Assembly: GCA_029881035.1 (NCBI GenBank)
Contig: JAOUNI010000007.1
Span: 1 to 64,000, forward strand
From: Gammaproteobacteria bacterium
Lineage (GTDB): Bacteria; Pseudomonadota; Gammaproteobacteria; SZUA-229
Length of the DNA stretch: 64,000 nt
Direction: 5' to 3'
Shown here one piece after another: positions 47,098-56,086 of this stretch. Under the pieces are notes generated by a model. It saw nothing but the letters and a program-made list of their open reading frames with translations, was not told where the DNA came from and did no database searches. The translations under genes were made by a program, and so were the position numbers. The first letter of the stretch is position 1. Each line of letters opens with the position of its first letter.

Positions 47098-47484
47098 ATG
47101 TCTTACTACTTTTCAAAAATTGTTGATGATTCCTTTGAAGATGCAATTGAACGCGTGACTGGCCTGCTTGGCGAAGAAGGTTTTGGCGTACTGACCACAA
47201 TTGATGTCAGCGGCACGCTGAAGAAAAAGCTCGATGTGGATTTCCAACGTTACACCATTCTGGGTGCCTGCAACCCCGGTTACGCACATAAAGCATTAAC
47301 CGCCGAAGACAAAATCGGCACCATGCTGCCGTGTAATGTTATCGTGCAGGAGACCAAAGATGGCAAGATCGAAGTGGCTGCTGTTGATCCTATGGCCTCG
47401 ATGATGGCGATTCAGAACGAAGCGCTGGGTGCTATCGCGACAGAAGTTCGTGGCAAACTGAAAGCAGTCATAGATCGTTTATAA
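47098..47484 (+). CDS. DUF302 protein
   Basis: A 128-residue soluble protein with a full DUF302 domain: VTGLLGEEGFGVLTTIDVSGT, YTILGACNPGYAHKAL and IGTMLPCNVIVQE. The two cysteines in GACNPG and LPCNV are conserved in this group. The function is unknown; DUF302 genes often sit by redox or sulfur genes, and this one is followed by a glutaredoxin and cysG. Confidence 0.92.
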   Translation: MSYYFSKIVDDSFEDAIERVTGLLGEEGFGVLTTIDVSGTLKKKLDVDFQRYTILGACNPGYAHKALTAEDKIGTMLPCNVIVQETKDGKIEVAAVDPMASMMAIQNEALGAIATEVRGKLKAVIDRL

Positions 47485-47546
47485 AACGATCAAACAAAAA
47501 AATAACACATCAATATAATCAAAATACATTTGCACTGGTAACCGAT

Positions 47547-47810
47547 ATGGCTCAACCTGAAATTACAGTTTATTCCAGCAAGTTTTGCGGCTATTGCGTC
47601 GCAGCGGAAAGACTGTTGCAGAACAAGGGACTGGAATATAAATTAATCAAGGTCGATGAAGATCCTACCAAGTATGAATACATGGTTAAGATTACCGGCC
47701 GTCGCACCGTGCCTCAAATTTTTATTGGTGATCATCATGTCGGTGGTTTTGATGACCTTTCAGCGGCTAATCAGTCGGGCGAACTGAAAAAAATACTTGA
47801 GTCTGCATAG
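47547..47810 (+). CDS. grxC: Glutaredoxin 3-like
   Basis: An 87-residue dithiol glutaredoxin with the CGYC active site (KFCGYCVAAERLL), TVPQIFIGDHHVGG as the cis-Pro and glutathione-binding segment, and length typical of GrxC. It reduces disulfides with glutathione. The pair with DUF302 and cysG suggests one transcript. Confidence 0.95.
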   Translation: MAQPEITVYSSKFCGYCVAAERLLQNKGLEYKLIKVDEDPTKYEYMVKITGRRTVPQIFIGDHHVGGFDDLSAANQSGELKKILESA

Positions 47811-47858
47811 TCTCGATTAATCTATTTAGATGAAACGCGTTGCGTGCGGAGAAAACGA

Positions 47859-49286
47859 GTGAATTACCTACCCATATTTGTTCAAATTAAACAGCGGCCC
47901 TGTCTGGTGGTCGGTGGTGGTTCAATCGCTGCTCGTAAAGTAGCCTTGCTTAGAAAAGCCGAAGGCGATGTCACCGTGATTTCGCCAGAACTGTGTGCCG
48001 AGCTGAGTGAGCTGGCTGCAGCAGGAAAAATTCAGCACAGGGCAAAAACTTTTTCCGCGGAAGATATGGACGATTGTGTGCTGGTTATTGCCGCCACCGA
48101 TCAGCGTGATGTCAATCAGCAGGTATCGGCGCTGGCACATGAAAAGAAACTGCCGGTGAACGTGGTCGATAATCCAGATCTGTGCAGCTTCATCATGCCC
48201 TCGATGGTCGATCGTTCGCCCGTGCAAATTGCTATTTCAACCGGAGGCAATGCACCAGTGCTGGCACGTTTAATTCGTACCAGGCTAGAAGGCATGATCC
48301 CCGCAGCCTATGGTCGGCTCGGTGCGCTGGCAGAAAGTTTCAGGGGTAAAGTCAAAGCGGCATTTCCCAATGTCGAAACACGTCGCAGTTTCTGGGAAAG
48401 TGTTTTAGAGGGTCGAATTGCCGAACTGATTTTTACCGGCCACGAAGATGAAGCCAGAGCCCTGATGGAAAAAGCTATTGCCGAAAAATCCGCCAACCCC
48501 GAATTGCCCGGTGAAGTGTACCTGGTCGGTGCCGGTCCCGGTGATCCTGATCTATTAACGTTCCGCGCTTTGCGTTTAATGCAGCAGGCCGATGTCGTGG
48601 TCTATGACCGGCTGGTGTCACCGGCGATTATGGAAATGGTGCGCCGCGACGCCGAAATTGTCTATGTCGGTAAAGAACGCGACAAACACACCATGCAGCA
48701 GGAAAACATCAACCAGCTGTTAGTGCGTCTGGCCAAAGAAGGTAAACGTGTTTTGCGCCTGAAAGGCGGTGACCCGTTCATCTTTGGTCGCGGCGGTGAA
48801 GAAATTGAACTGCTGGCACAGGAAGGCGTGGCTTTCCAGATCGTGCCCGGCATTACTGCAGCCAGTGGTTGTTCTTCTTATGCGGGTATCCCGCTAACTC
48901 ACCGTGACTACGCCCAGTCGTGTGTGTTTGTGACCGGTCACCTGAAAGACGGTTCGGTCGATCTCAACTGGAAAGCACTGGCACACCCCAATCAGACCGT
49001 GGTGTTTTACATGGGCCTGCACGGTGCACCGACTCTATGTAAAGAAATGGTCGCGCACGGTCTGTCGGGTTCAACGCCAGTTGCTCTAGTCGAGCAAGGT
49101 ACCACGCCGCAGCAGCGTGTTTATACGGCAACACTGGATACTTTGTTAGATACCATAAAAAGCAAAGATATTAAGCCGCCGACACTCATTATTGTCGGCG
49201 AAGTCGTCAGTTTGCACGACAAACTCAAGTGGGTAAAAGAGCATCATAATGATGATGATGACAGCGTGTTTGCCTATAAAAATTAA
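47859..49286 (+). CDS. cysG: Siroheme synthase CysG
   Basis: A protein of about 475 residues that makes siroheme from uroporphyrinogen III. N-terminal precorrin-2 dehydrogenase/ferrochelatase: VVGGGSIAARKVALLRKAE. C-terminal SAM-dependent methyltransferase: YLVGAGPGDPDLLTFRALRL, VVVYDRLVS, LKGGDPFIFGRGGEE. Start GTG 47859 with GGAG seven bases upstream; the track's GTG at 47844 is less well placed. Siroheme serves sulfite and nitrite reductases, fitting a sulfur/nitrogen metabolism. Confidence 0.96.
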   Translation: MNYLPIFVQIKQRPCLVVGGGSIAARKVALLRKAEGDVTVISPELCAELSELAAAGKIQHRAKTFSAEDMDDCVLVIAATDQRDVNQQVSALAHEKKLPVNVVDNPDLCSFIMPSMVDRSPVQIAISTGGNAPVLARLIRTRLEGMIPAAYGRLGALAESFRGKVKAAFPNVETRRSFWESVLEGRIAELIFTGHEDEARALMEKAIAEKSANPELPGEVYLVGAGPGDPDLLTFRALRLMQQADVVVYDRLVSPAIMEMVRRDAEIVYVGKERDKHTMQQENINQLLVRLAKEGKRVLRLKGGDPFIFGRGGEEIELLAQEGVAFQIVPGITAASGCSSYAGIPLTHRDYAQSCVFVTGHLKDGSVDLNWKALAHPNQTVVFYMGLHGAPTLCKEMVAHGLSGSTPVALVEQGTTPQQRVYTATLDTLLDTIKSKDIKPPTLIIVGEVVSLHDKLKWVKEHHNDDDDSVFAYKN

Positions 49287-49311
49287 CACTTAGGTTTAGT
49301 CAATGATGCAT

Positions 49312-49345
49312 AAAAAACCGCGTAGCCAGTAATGGTAGCGCGGTT
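49312..49345 (+). terminator. Terminator after cysG
   Basis: Imperfect hairpin AAAAAACCGCG ... CGCGGTTTTTT with a 14-base loop that itself can pair, ending in a T run. Works on both strands. Confidence 0.85.
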
Positions 49346-49417
49346 TTTTTTTATGTTATTAAAGCATATGTAAATCACATTGACCGTATATAAGTATTCT
49401 GGTTAGATCGGCTTCTG

Positions 49418-50137
49418 ATGATAAAAAAAATATTTTTATATTTATTTTTGATCTGGCTTATCTGGGGGTATTTTATTGCCACGGCCACGGCCACGGCAGA
49501 GCATGGTGCTGTAGACTGTGACCCGATAGTTAGTTTAGATGTTCAGCCAACCACCTTGCAGAAGGTTTTAAGCCTCCTTGCGGAGCAGTATCATTTTGAT
49601 CTAATTTTCCCTGTCGATGCTGATCGGTCTGTCGAGCAAATTGATGCAATGTCGTTGAGTCAAAGCCTGAAATATCTAACGGCTGATGTAAATACTATTT
49701 TGCAACATGAAAAAGTAGAGGGATGTGCCAGAGGCCGGTTGATCTCACTAGAAGTATTGCCAGTAGGTCAGGATGCGGAATATGTTTATGTAAAACCTGC
49801 AGAATATATTTCCACGCCGAATGAGCCGCAAGTTGAACCGCAAATAGAACCGCAAATAGAACCGCAAATAGAACCGCAAATAGAACCGCAAATAGAACCG
49901 CAGGTTGATTCTGATTTTATCGATGATATGGAGTTGTATGCTGAGGAGATACTATTAAATAAGCGTAAGATGGATAAAGTGTTATTGCCTGAGCAACGAC
50001 AGGAGTTTCGGGAGACTATGAGGCAGGTTAGGACGAGACTTGAGGCCGAGGGTTTACTTGAGTCGGGAAATCAAATGCATAATCGTAATAACAATGTTAA
50101 TAGTAGAAGAAATAATAACAGTGATACGCAAGAGTGA
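49418..50137 (+). CDS. Exported STN-like protein with (EPQI) repeats
   Basis: A 239-residue protein. The signal peptide has a strange TATATATAE cleavage region encoded by a CACGGC repeat. VSLDVQPTTLQKVLSLLAEQYHFDLIF (residues 38-65) matches an STN (secretin/TonB N-terminal) module. Then come six EPQ repeats (EPQVEPQIEPQI...), which give an extended proline-rich linker, and a charged helix with an Asn/Arg-rich tail. The linker is encoded by the 12-bp tandem repeat listed separately. No membrane channel domain follows, so it is a stand-alone binding module. I do not recognise a named gene. Confidence 0.7.
   Translation: MIKKIFLYLFLIWLIWGYFIATATATAEHGAVDCDPIVSLDVQPTTLQKVLSLLAEQYHFDLIFPVDADRSVEQIDAMSLSQSLKYLTADVNTILQHEKVEGCARGRLISLEVLPVGQDAEYVYVKPAEYISTPNEPQVEPQIEPQIEPQIEPQIEPQIEPQVDSDFIDDMELYAEEILLNKRKMDKVLLPEQRQEFRETMRQVRTRLEAEGLLESGNQMHNRNNNVNSRRNNNSDTQE
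49835..49906 (+). repeat. 12-bp tandem repeat in STN-like gene
   Basis: Five exact copies of GAACCGCAAATA plus a sixth degenerate copy (GAACCGCAGGTT). The unit is a multiple of three, so changes in copy number keep the frame and lengthen or shorten the EPQI linker by four residues. Confidence 0.97.
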
Positions 50138-50151
50138 GGTTGGAACGGTGT

Positions 50152-50577
50152 TTATGTGCTTTGTTTGTTCTTTTGTGTCATCGTTCCTCTATCAGGATAA
50201 TCTCCTTCTAGATATATCCAGTCACCCTGGTTTCGAGTGAATCGACTGGTCTCGTGTAGTTGATGTGCGCGACCGTTGATTTTATAGGTAGCAATAAATT
50301 CAATAATTCCCTGTTTATCATTCACCCCACCTTGTTCAGTGTTTTTGATATTTAGCCGAATCCATTTTATTTCCGGGTCAAAATCAATTTTTTCAGGCCG
50401 TGTATCTTCGTGCCAGGTATTTTTTAAGTAGGACTCATTCTCTGTTACGTAGGCACTGTAGCGTGAACGCATCAATTGTTCTGCTGTTTCAGCTTTAATC
50501 TTGTCAGTCAGATATTTCTCACAACATTGTGAAAAATTTATTTTTGAACCGCAGGGGCAGTCTTCGTTGTTATGCAT
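50152..50577 (-). CDS. ychJ: YchJ-family SEC-C motif protein
   Basis: A 141-residue protein. An N-terminal SEC-C zinc motif (CPCGSKINFSQCCEKY) is followed by the YchJ domain (AEQLMRSRYSAYVTENESYLKNTWH). It resembles the NTF2-like family and has no defined activity. It has a short C-terminal tail where some relatives have a second SEC-C; the one at the N-terminus is intact. Confidence 0.9.
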   Translation of the reverse strand: MHNNEDCPCGSKINFSQCCEKYLTDKIKAETAEQLMRSRYSAYVTENESYLKNTWHEDTRPEKIDFDPEIKWIRLNIKNTEQGGVNDKQGIIEFIATYKINGRAHQLHETSRFTRNQGDWIYLEGDYPDRGTMTQKNKQST

Positions 50578-50847
50578 GATTTTAAGCTGTAGATTTCGTT
50601 GTAATTTGTGTTGTTGTCAGGATTTTAATTTGAAATGTCTTTTCATAAGTAAATTCTATCTGCTTATAGAATTTTCCTGCCACAACAATGGTGCAGTATA
50701 TAGAGAAATGCGGCTGAAACGGGTATGATATGCACTCCCAATGTCAGGGGTAATTCTCTGATATTTCGAATGAATTCTTTAGTCTTTTTATCTTTTTGAT
50801 TTAAAAGGCTTTTTTGATACTGACACATGATCCTTTGGAGGAATAAG

Positions 50848-52134
50848 ATGTCGGATATAGTTGCAACTAACCAGACCATACTGGTTGTTGGCGGAGGCAT
50901 CAGCGGCATGACCGCTGCGATTGAAGCAGCCGAAGTTGGCAAACAGGTCATCGTAATTGAGAAACGTCCTTTTATAGGTGGTCGTGTTTCTCAACTTTAT
51001 AAATACTTCCCCAAGCTGTGTTTCCCGACCTGTGGTCTGGAAATCAATCAGCGTCGTATCAATGCTAATAAGAACATCACTGTGGTGACTATGGCTGAAG
51101 TAACGGGTCTGGTAGGTGAAGCGGGTAATTATACAGCTTCGGTGAAAATCAGCCCGCGCTATGTAAATTCAAACTGTACTGCCTGTGGTGCCTGTGGTGA
51201 TGCGGTTGAGTCTGAGTTCGATAACGAATTCAACTACAACATGGATAAACGCAAAGGTGCTTACCTGCCGTACAATCTGGCTCAGCCTCAGCGTTATGTG
51301 ATCGATCCTCAAATGATCGGTACTGATGATGCGCAGAAAGCCAAAGACGCCTGTAAGTTCAACGCGGTTGATCTTGATATGCAGGAAGAAACCATTGAGC
51401 TAAAAGCCGGTGCCGTTATTTATGCAACAGGCTGGCGTCCCTACGATGCCAATAAGATTCAGCCTTATGGTTATGACCGTATAAAGAATGTGATTACCAG
51501 TGTTGAGTTCGAGCGTATGATGGATCCATTCGGTCCTACAGGCGGCAAGCTGGTACGTCCTTCCGATGGTGCAGAAGCTAAAAAAGTGGCTTTCATCCAA
51601 TGTGCAGGTTCACGTGACCGCAACTACCTGAAACATTGTTCACGCATTTGCTGCATGGCTTCATTGAAGCAGAGTACTTATGTTAGTGAGAAATACGGTG
51701 ATGATGCTGAAGTATCCATTTACTACATCGATATTCGTGCGATTGATCGTTTTGATGATTTCTATCAGAAGGTACAAGACGACAAGAACGTGACCTTTAT
51801 CAAATCGAAAGTAGCCAGTATTGTTGAGAACAAAGCAAACGGTAACCCAACACTGCATGGTGTGGATACTGAAGGTTACAACCGTTACGCCAATGAGCAT
51901 GATTTAGTGGTTCTGGCTGTAGGTATGGAGCCGAGCGTTGATAAAGACACATTCCCAATTGAAATTAAAGTGAACGACGAAGGTTTCATTGAACATGATG
52001 AAGCTAATGGCGGTGTATTTGCTGCAGGTTGTTCATCTGATGCGCTGGACGTCAATCGCGCTGTCCAGCATGCGACAGCAGCTGCGTTACGTGCCATTCA
52101 GGTCGTCAACCGCGTTGCAAAGGCGGAGGGTTAA
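50848..52134 (+). CDS. qmoA: QmoA: HdrA-like flavoprotein
   Basis: A protein of about 428 residues, one of two HdrA-like subunits of the Qmo complex, linking APS reductase to the quinone pool. FAD binding: ILVVGGGISGMTAAIEAAEVG, VIEKRPFIGGRVSQLY. A CTACGAC cysteine cluster follows (about residue 110). FIQCAGSRDRNYLKHCSRICC and the C-terminal VFAAGCSSDALDVNRAVQ are Qmo/HdrA. I chose ATG 50848 (GGAGG six bases upstream), not the track's 50827. First gene of qmoA-qmoB-hdrC-hdrB. Confidence 0.93.
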   Translation: MSDIVATNQTILVVGGGISGMTAAIEAAEVGKQVIVIEKRPFIGGRVSQLYKYFPKLCFPTCGLEINQRRINANKNITVVTMAEVTGLVGEAGNYTASVKISPRYVNSNCTACGACGDAVESEFDNEFNYNMDKRKGAYLPYNLAQPQRYVIDPQMIGTDDAQKAKDACKFNAVDLDMQEETIELKAGAVIYATGWRPYDANKIQPYGYDRIKNVITSVEFERMMDPFGPTGGKLVRPSDGAEAKKVAFIQCAGSRDRNYLKHCSRICCMASLKQSTYVSEKYGDDAEVSIYYIDIRAIDRFDDFYQKVQDDKNVTFIKSKVASIVENKANGNPTLHGVDTEGYNRYANEHDLVVLAVGMEPSVDKDTFPIEIKVNDEGFIEHDEANGGVFAAGCSSDALDVNRAVQHATAAALRAIQVVNRVAKAEG

Positions 52135-52137
52135 GAA

Positions 52138-54393
52138 ATGGCTGGTGAAATGAAAATTGGCGCATACGTTTGTAAAGGTTGTGGTATTGGTGAGCGTTTA
52201 AATGCAGACCAGCTGGCAACCACGGCAACTCGCGATGGTAAAGCCGCGATTTGTCAGCAGCACGATTATCTGTGCAGCGAAGAAGGCGTGAATATGATTC
52301 AGAATGACATTGATAACGAAGGTGTTAATCGTGTTGTCATTGCTGCTTGCTCGCGCCGCGCTAAAACGGATGCATTTGCTTTTAAACATGTGACCTTGCA
52401 CCGTGCTAACTTGCGTGAAGGTGTGATCTGGGTTCGTCCTGATAGCGACGACCAGCAGGAAACCACGCAGGAAATGGCGGATGATTATGTTCGTATGGCC
52501 TGTGCCGAAGCGAAATATAGCAAAGTGCCTGAGGCCAGTGGCCAGCAGGGCGTTAACAGAAACATCCTGATCGTCGGTGGTGGTGTTGCTGGTATGACGG
52601 CCGCACTGGAAGCCTCTAAAGCAGGTTACCCATGTACTATCGTTGAGAAGGCCGCCACTCTGGGCGGCGCAGTCGCGCAGTTGTACAAGACGATTCCAAC
52701 GAAAGCGCCTTATGCCGATCCTCAGGATTCCGGTGTGGATGAATTGATTGCGGCTATTGAAGCTGATAGCAATATCACAGTTCATCTGAATTCAAGAACC
52801 ACCAACATTGCTGGTGCACCTGGCCGTTTTGCTGCAGATATTTCTGCTGAAAGCGGTGCTACTGTGACTAAAGATTTTGGTGCAATTGTTCAGGCGAGTG
52901 GTTTCAAGCCTTACGATGCCAATCAATTGCCTGAGTTTGCTTATGGCAAAAATAAAGATGTGGTGACACAGCTTGAGCTTGAAGCACTGGCTAAAGCCGC
53001 CAACGGTAGTGCGATTAAACGCCCTTCTGATGGCAAAGAAGTTTCAAGTGTTGTCTTCGTACAATGTGCCGGTCAACGCAGCAAGAAAGAAGGTCATTTA
53101 GAGCACTGTTCTGGATACTGCTGTAGTGCCAGCATCAAACAGGCGATGTATTTCAAAGATCAGAATCCTGATGTTGAAACTACAATCATGTACACCGATT
53201 TGCGTACACCGGGTGCTGGCGGTGAGAACTTCTACCGTAGCGGCCAGAAGAAAGGCATTATCTTCACCAAGAGTGTTGTTAGTGAAGTGGTTAATGGTGC
53301 CAATCCAACCGTTAAATTTAAAGATCTGATCCTGAATGAAGAAGCTGAAGTTGAAGCTGATCTGGTAGTTCTGGCAACGGGTATGGTGCCCAACGCGGGT
53401 CAGGCGACTCGTGCTGAATTAACCATCGAAGAGAATGAAGATAAAGCGGATGCGAAATCTAGTGGAGAAGCACAGGTAATCAGAGTCGAAGTAGAGTCAA
53501 TTCTTAATCTTGACTACCGTCAGGGTAAAGACGTACCGCACATGGCAAATGGTTTTGCTGATTCGCACTTCATCTGTTTCCCTTACGAGACACAACGCAC
53601 CGGTATTTACACCGCCGGGCCTACACGTCGTCCTATGGATGCGAAGCAGGCGATGGACGACGCCATGGGTGCAGCCATGCGTGCCATTGGTGAAGCAGAA
53701 AACGCCGGTTTGGGTAAAGCCGCTCACCCCCGTTCGGGTGATCTGAGCTTCCCGACTTTCCGTAAGGAAGGTTGTACACAATGTAAGCGCTGTACTGTGG
53801 AATGTCCTTTCGGTGCGATCAACGAAGATGAACAGGGTTACCCGGTTTATAACGAATCACGTTGCCGCCGTTGTGGTACCTGTATGGGTGCTTGTCCGGT
53901 TCGCGTGATTTCTTTCGAGAGCTATTCGGTTGATACTGTTGGTCAGCAGCTGAAAGCAGTGGATATTCCTGAAGAGTTTGATGAAAAGCCACGTATTCTG
54001 GTACTGGCCTGTGAGAACGATGCTTATCCTGCTCTGGATATGGCTGCTCAGAATAAACTCGAATACAGTGCGTTTGCACGAGTGATTCCTGTTCGTTGTC
54101 TGGGTTCAATCAGCCTGAGCTGGATCACCGATTCACTGAATAGCGGTTTTGACGGCATCATGCTGATGGGTTGCCCGAGTGGCGATAATTACCAGTGCCA
54201 CTTCGTCAAAGGTTCAGGCACAGCGCAGGAACGTATGGGTAAAGTGGGTGATACGCTGCAGTCGTTGAGTCTTGAGAAAGAGCGTGTGGCAACATACGAA
54301 ATCTCAATCACTGATATCCATAAAGTACCAAAACTTATTAACGATATGGCTACGACGATCGAAAAGATCGGCATGAGCCCATTCAAGTTCTAA
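52138..54393 (+). CDS. qmoB: QmoB: HdrA-like flavoprotein with ferredoxin and MvhD-type domains
   Basis: A 751-residue second HdrA-like subunit. In order: an N-terminal Cys-rich domain (VCKGCGIGERLN, AACSRRAKTDAF), a FAD domain (ILIVGGGVAGMTAALEASKAG), an Fe-S CAGQRSKKEGHLEHCSGYCC loop, a two-[4Fe-4S] ferredoxin (CTQCKRCTVECPFG, CRRCGTCMGACPV), and an MvhD/FlpD-like end (VLACENDAYPALDMAA, GCPSGDNYQCHF). The ferredoxin and MvhD parts are as in QmoB of sulfate reducers. Gap to qmoA three bases; GGAGG precedes the ATG. Confidence 0.93.
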   Translation: MAGEMKIGAYVCKGCGIGERLNADQLATTATRDGKAAICQQHDYLCSEEGVNMIQNDIDNEGVNRVVIAACSRRAKTDAFAFKHVTLHRANLREGVIWVRPDSDDQQETTQEMADDYVRMACAEAKYSKVPEASGQQGVNRNILIVGGGVAGMTAALEASKAGYPCTIVEKAATLGGAVAQLYKTIPTKAPYADPQDSGVDELIAAIEADSNITVHLNSRTTNIAGAPGRFAADISAESGATVTKDFGAIVQASGFKPYDANQLPEFAYGKNKDVVTQLELEALAKAANGSAIKRPSDGKEVSSVVFVQCAGQRSKKEGHLEHCSGYCCSASIKQAMYFKDQNPDVETTIMYTDLRTPGAGGENFYRSGQKKGIIFTKSVVSEVVNGANPTVKFKDLILNEEAEVEADLVVLATGMVPNAGQATRAELTIEENEDKADAKSSGEAQVIRVEVESILNLDYRQGKDVPHMANGFADSHFICFPYETQRTGIYTAGPTRRPMDAKQAMDDAMGAAMRAIGEAENAGLGKAAHPRSGDLSFPTFRKEGCTQCKRCTVECPFGAINEDEQGYPVYNESRCRRCGTCMGACPVRVISFESYSVDTVGQQLKAVDIPEEFDEKPRILVLACENDAYPALDMAAQNKLEYSAFARVIPVRCLGSISLSWITDSLNSGFDGIMLMGCPSGDNYQCHFVKGSGTAQERMGKVGDTLQSLSLEKERVATYEISITDIHKVPKLINDMATTIEKIGMSPFKF

Positions 54394-54405
54394 GGAGCCG
54401 ATACC

Positions 54406-55029
54406 ATGAGTACAAATACAGGTATGGTTGAAAAATACCGTAACAACTTCCTGAAAGAAGTTGAGGCCAATGTCGAAGAAGGCGAATGGGTAAAAATGTG
54501 CATGCAGTGTGGTGTATGTGCTGGCTCATGTCCTTTAGGTTCGCACTGGGCTCATCCGCCGCAGGAAATCTTTATGATGATTCGCGCTGGTAAGCGTGAT
54601 GAAGTTCTGACATCTGATTCAATGTGGATGTGTACCTCCTGCTACAACTGCATCGTGCGTTGTCCGCGTGAGCTGCCTATTACTCACATCATGCATGGCC
54701 TGGCGAATTACGCCAAGCGTCTGGGCTTAACACCCAAGTCACAGCCAACCGCATGGTTCTCTCAGGTTTTCTGGGACAACATGATGAAGAAAGGTCGTGT
54801 TAATGAGCTGAAGCTGGGTCTGTCTTTATATTTCAAAGATGGCCTTGTATCGGGCATTAAAGAATCAATCAAGCACCAGAAACTTGGTATGAACATGATG
54901 AAAGCCAAGCGTATGAGTATTGCTGAATTATTCGGTGGTCATGGTGTAAAAGACATCAGTGACTTGCAGAAAATCATTAAGAAAGCCGAAGAGATCGAGA
55001 ACGCTCGTATCGAAAGCTACGGTAAATAA
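54406..55029 (+). CDS. hdrC: HdrC-like iron-sulfur subunit
   Basis: A 207-residue soluble ferredoxin-like subunit with two [4Fe-4S] motifs: CMQCGVCAGSCPLG and CTSCYNCIVRCPREL. No membrane helix is visible, whereas the Deltaproteobacterial QmoC joins an HdrC-like part to a cytochrome b. AAGGAG precedes the ATG. It sits directly between qmoB and hdrB. The symbol is by family; the exact name is not proven. Confidence 0.9.
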   Translation: MSTNTGMVEKYRNNFLKEVEANVEEGEWVKMCMQCGVCAGSCPLGSHWAHPPQEIFMMIRAGKRDEVLTSDSMWMCTSCYNCIVRCPRELPITHIMHGLANYAKRLGLTPKSQPTAWFSQVFWDNMMKKGRVNELKLGLSLYFKDGLVSGIKESIKHQKLGMNMMKAKRMSIAELFGGHGVKDISDLQKIIKKAEEIENARIESYGK

Positions 55030-55043
55030 AGAGGCATATTACA

Positions 55044-55943
55044 ATGGCTAAATACGAATATTCATACTATCCAGGCTGCTCTTCACAGAAGGGTGCATCT
55101 TCATCTAACCTGTCGCGCTCGGTTGAAACCATGTGCGAAGAGCTGGACGTAAAACTCAACGTGATTCCGGACTGGAACTGTTGTTCAGCTTCAATCGGTT
55201 ATGGCGGTGGTGGCGTTTTACCACGCATGACATTGTCAGCAAGAAATATCGCCCTGTCTGAAAAACATAATGTAGGTCAGGACATCGTGGCGACCTGTGC
55301 AGCCTGCTGGTTGGCAACGAAAGAAGCGCAGGAACGTTTCGATCATGATGGTGATCTGATGGCAGATACCAACAAAGCTCTGGCTGAAGCTGGCCTTAAA
55401 CTGGAAAACAAAACCAAAATTCGCCACATGGTTGAAGTCTTGATCGAAGACATTGGCTATGAGCAAATTGGTTCTGGCGTTAAAAGACCGCTGGAAGGTT
55501 TGAAAGTAGCGGGTTATGTTGGTTGTCAAACTAACCGTCCTTTCGGCATTGATGGCGAGTCATTCGAAAACCCAATGTATCTGGATAAGCTGGTTGATAC
55601 ACTGGGTGGCGAGTCAATCAAAACCTACGAGAAAAAAGTACAGTGTTGTGGTGGTGCGTTAGCATTCTCCGAACCGGTTAAATCTCAGGAAATGATTCAC
55701 GGTATTATCGAGTCGGCATATGACAATGGCGCGGATGTAATCGCAACGCCCTGTCCGTTATGTCAGGCCAATGTGGAAATCTATCAGGATGAAATTAACG
55801 CGAAATACGGTAGCAAGTTCAACATGCCAGTTGTTTATTACAGCCAGTTGATTGATGTTGCATACGGCCGTAATGCTAAAGATGCTTCACTGGATGGTCA
55901 AATCATCAAGGCTAAAAAGCTGGAAGACATTGCTGGAAAATAA
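55044..55943 (+). CDS. hdrB: HdrB-like subunit with two CCG domains
   Basis: A 299-residue soluble subunit. The two CCG motifs (cysteine-rich, binding unusual [4Fe-4S] in HdrB) are visible: YYPGCSSQKG ... NCCSAS ... ATCAACW, and GYVGCQTNRP ... CCGGALAF ... CPLCQANVE. In HdrB these clusters reduce disulfides, so the partner may be a disulfide or thiol. No membrane segment is seen. A terminator follows. Confidence 0.9.
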   Translation: MAKYEYSYYPGCSSQKGASSSNLSRSVETMCEELDVKLNVIPDWNCCSASIGYGGGGVLPRMTLSARNIALSEKHNVGQDIVATCAACWLATKEAQERFDHDGDLMADTNKALAEAGLKLENKTKIRHMVEVLIEDIGYEQIGSGVKRPLEGLKVAGYVGCQTNRPFGIDGESFENPMYLDKLVDTLGGESIKTYEKKVQCCGGALAFSEPVKSQEMIHGIIESAYDNGADVIATPCPLCQANVEIYQDEINAKYGSKFNMPVVYYSQLIDVAYGRNAKDASLDGQIIKAKKLEDIAGK

Positions 55944-55971
55944 TAAAAATTATAACTAGTAGTATTAAAAC

Positions 55972-56000
55972 TAAAGCCCGGTTAGTCCGGGCTTTTTTTT
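55972..56000 (+). terminator. Terminator of the qmo-hdr operon
   Basis: Hairpin AAAGCCCGG/TTAGT/CCGGGCTTT followed by eight Ts. Confidence 0.95.
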
Positions 56001-56086
56001 ACCTATTTAAAAGGCGCATGGCTGAACAAGTTGTTGTGTATAGGGTCTCACTGAGATAAATTATTTTTCACGTTAGGTGCTCTTGG

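Noticed and set aside
49835-49906. A CRISPR or regulatory array in the 12-bp repeats
   Set aside because: They are in frame within a CDS, have no spacers, and encode EPQI units.
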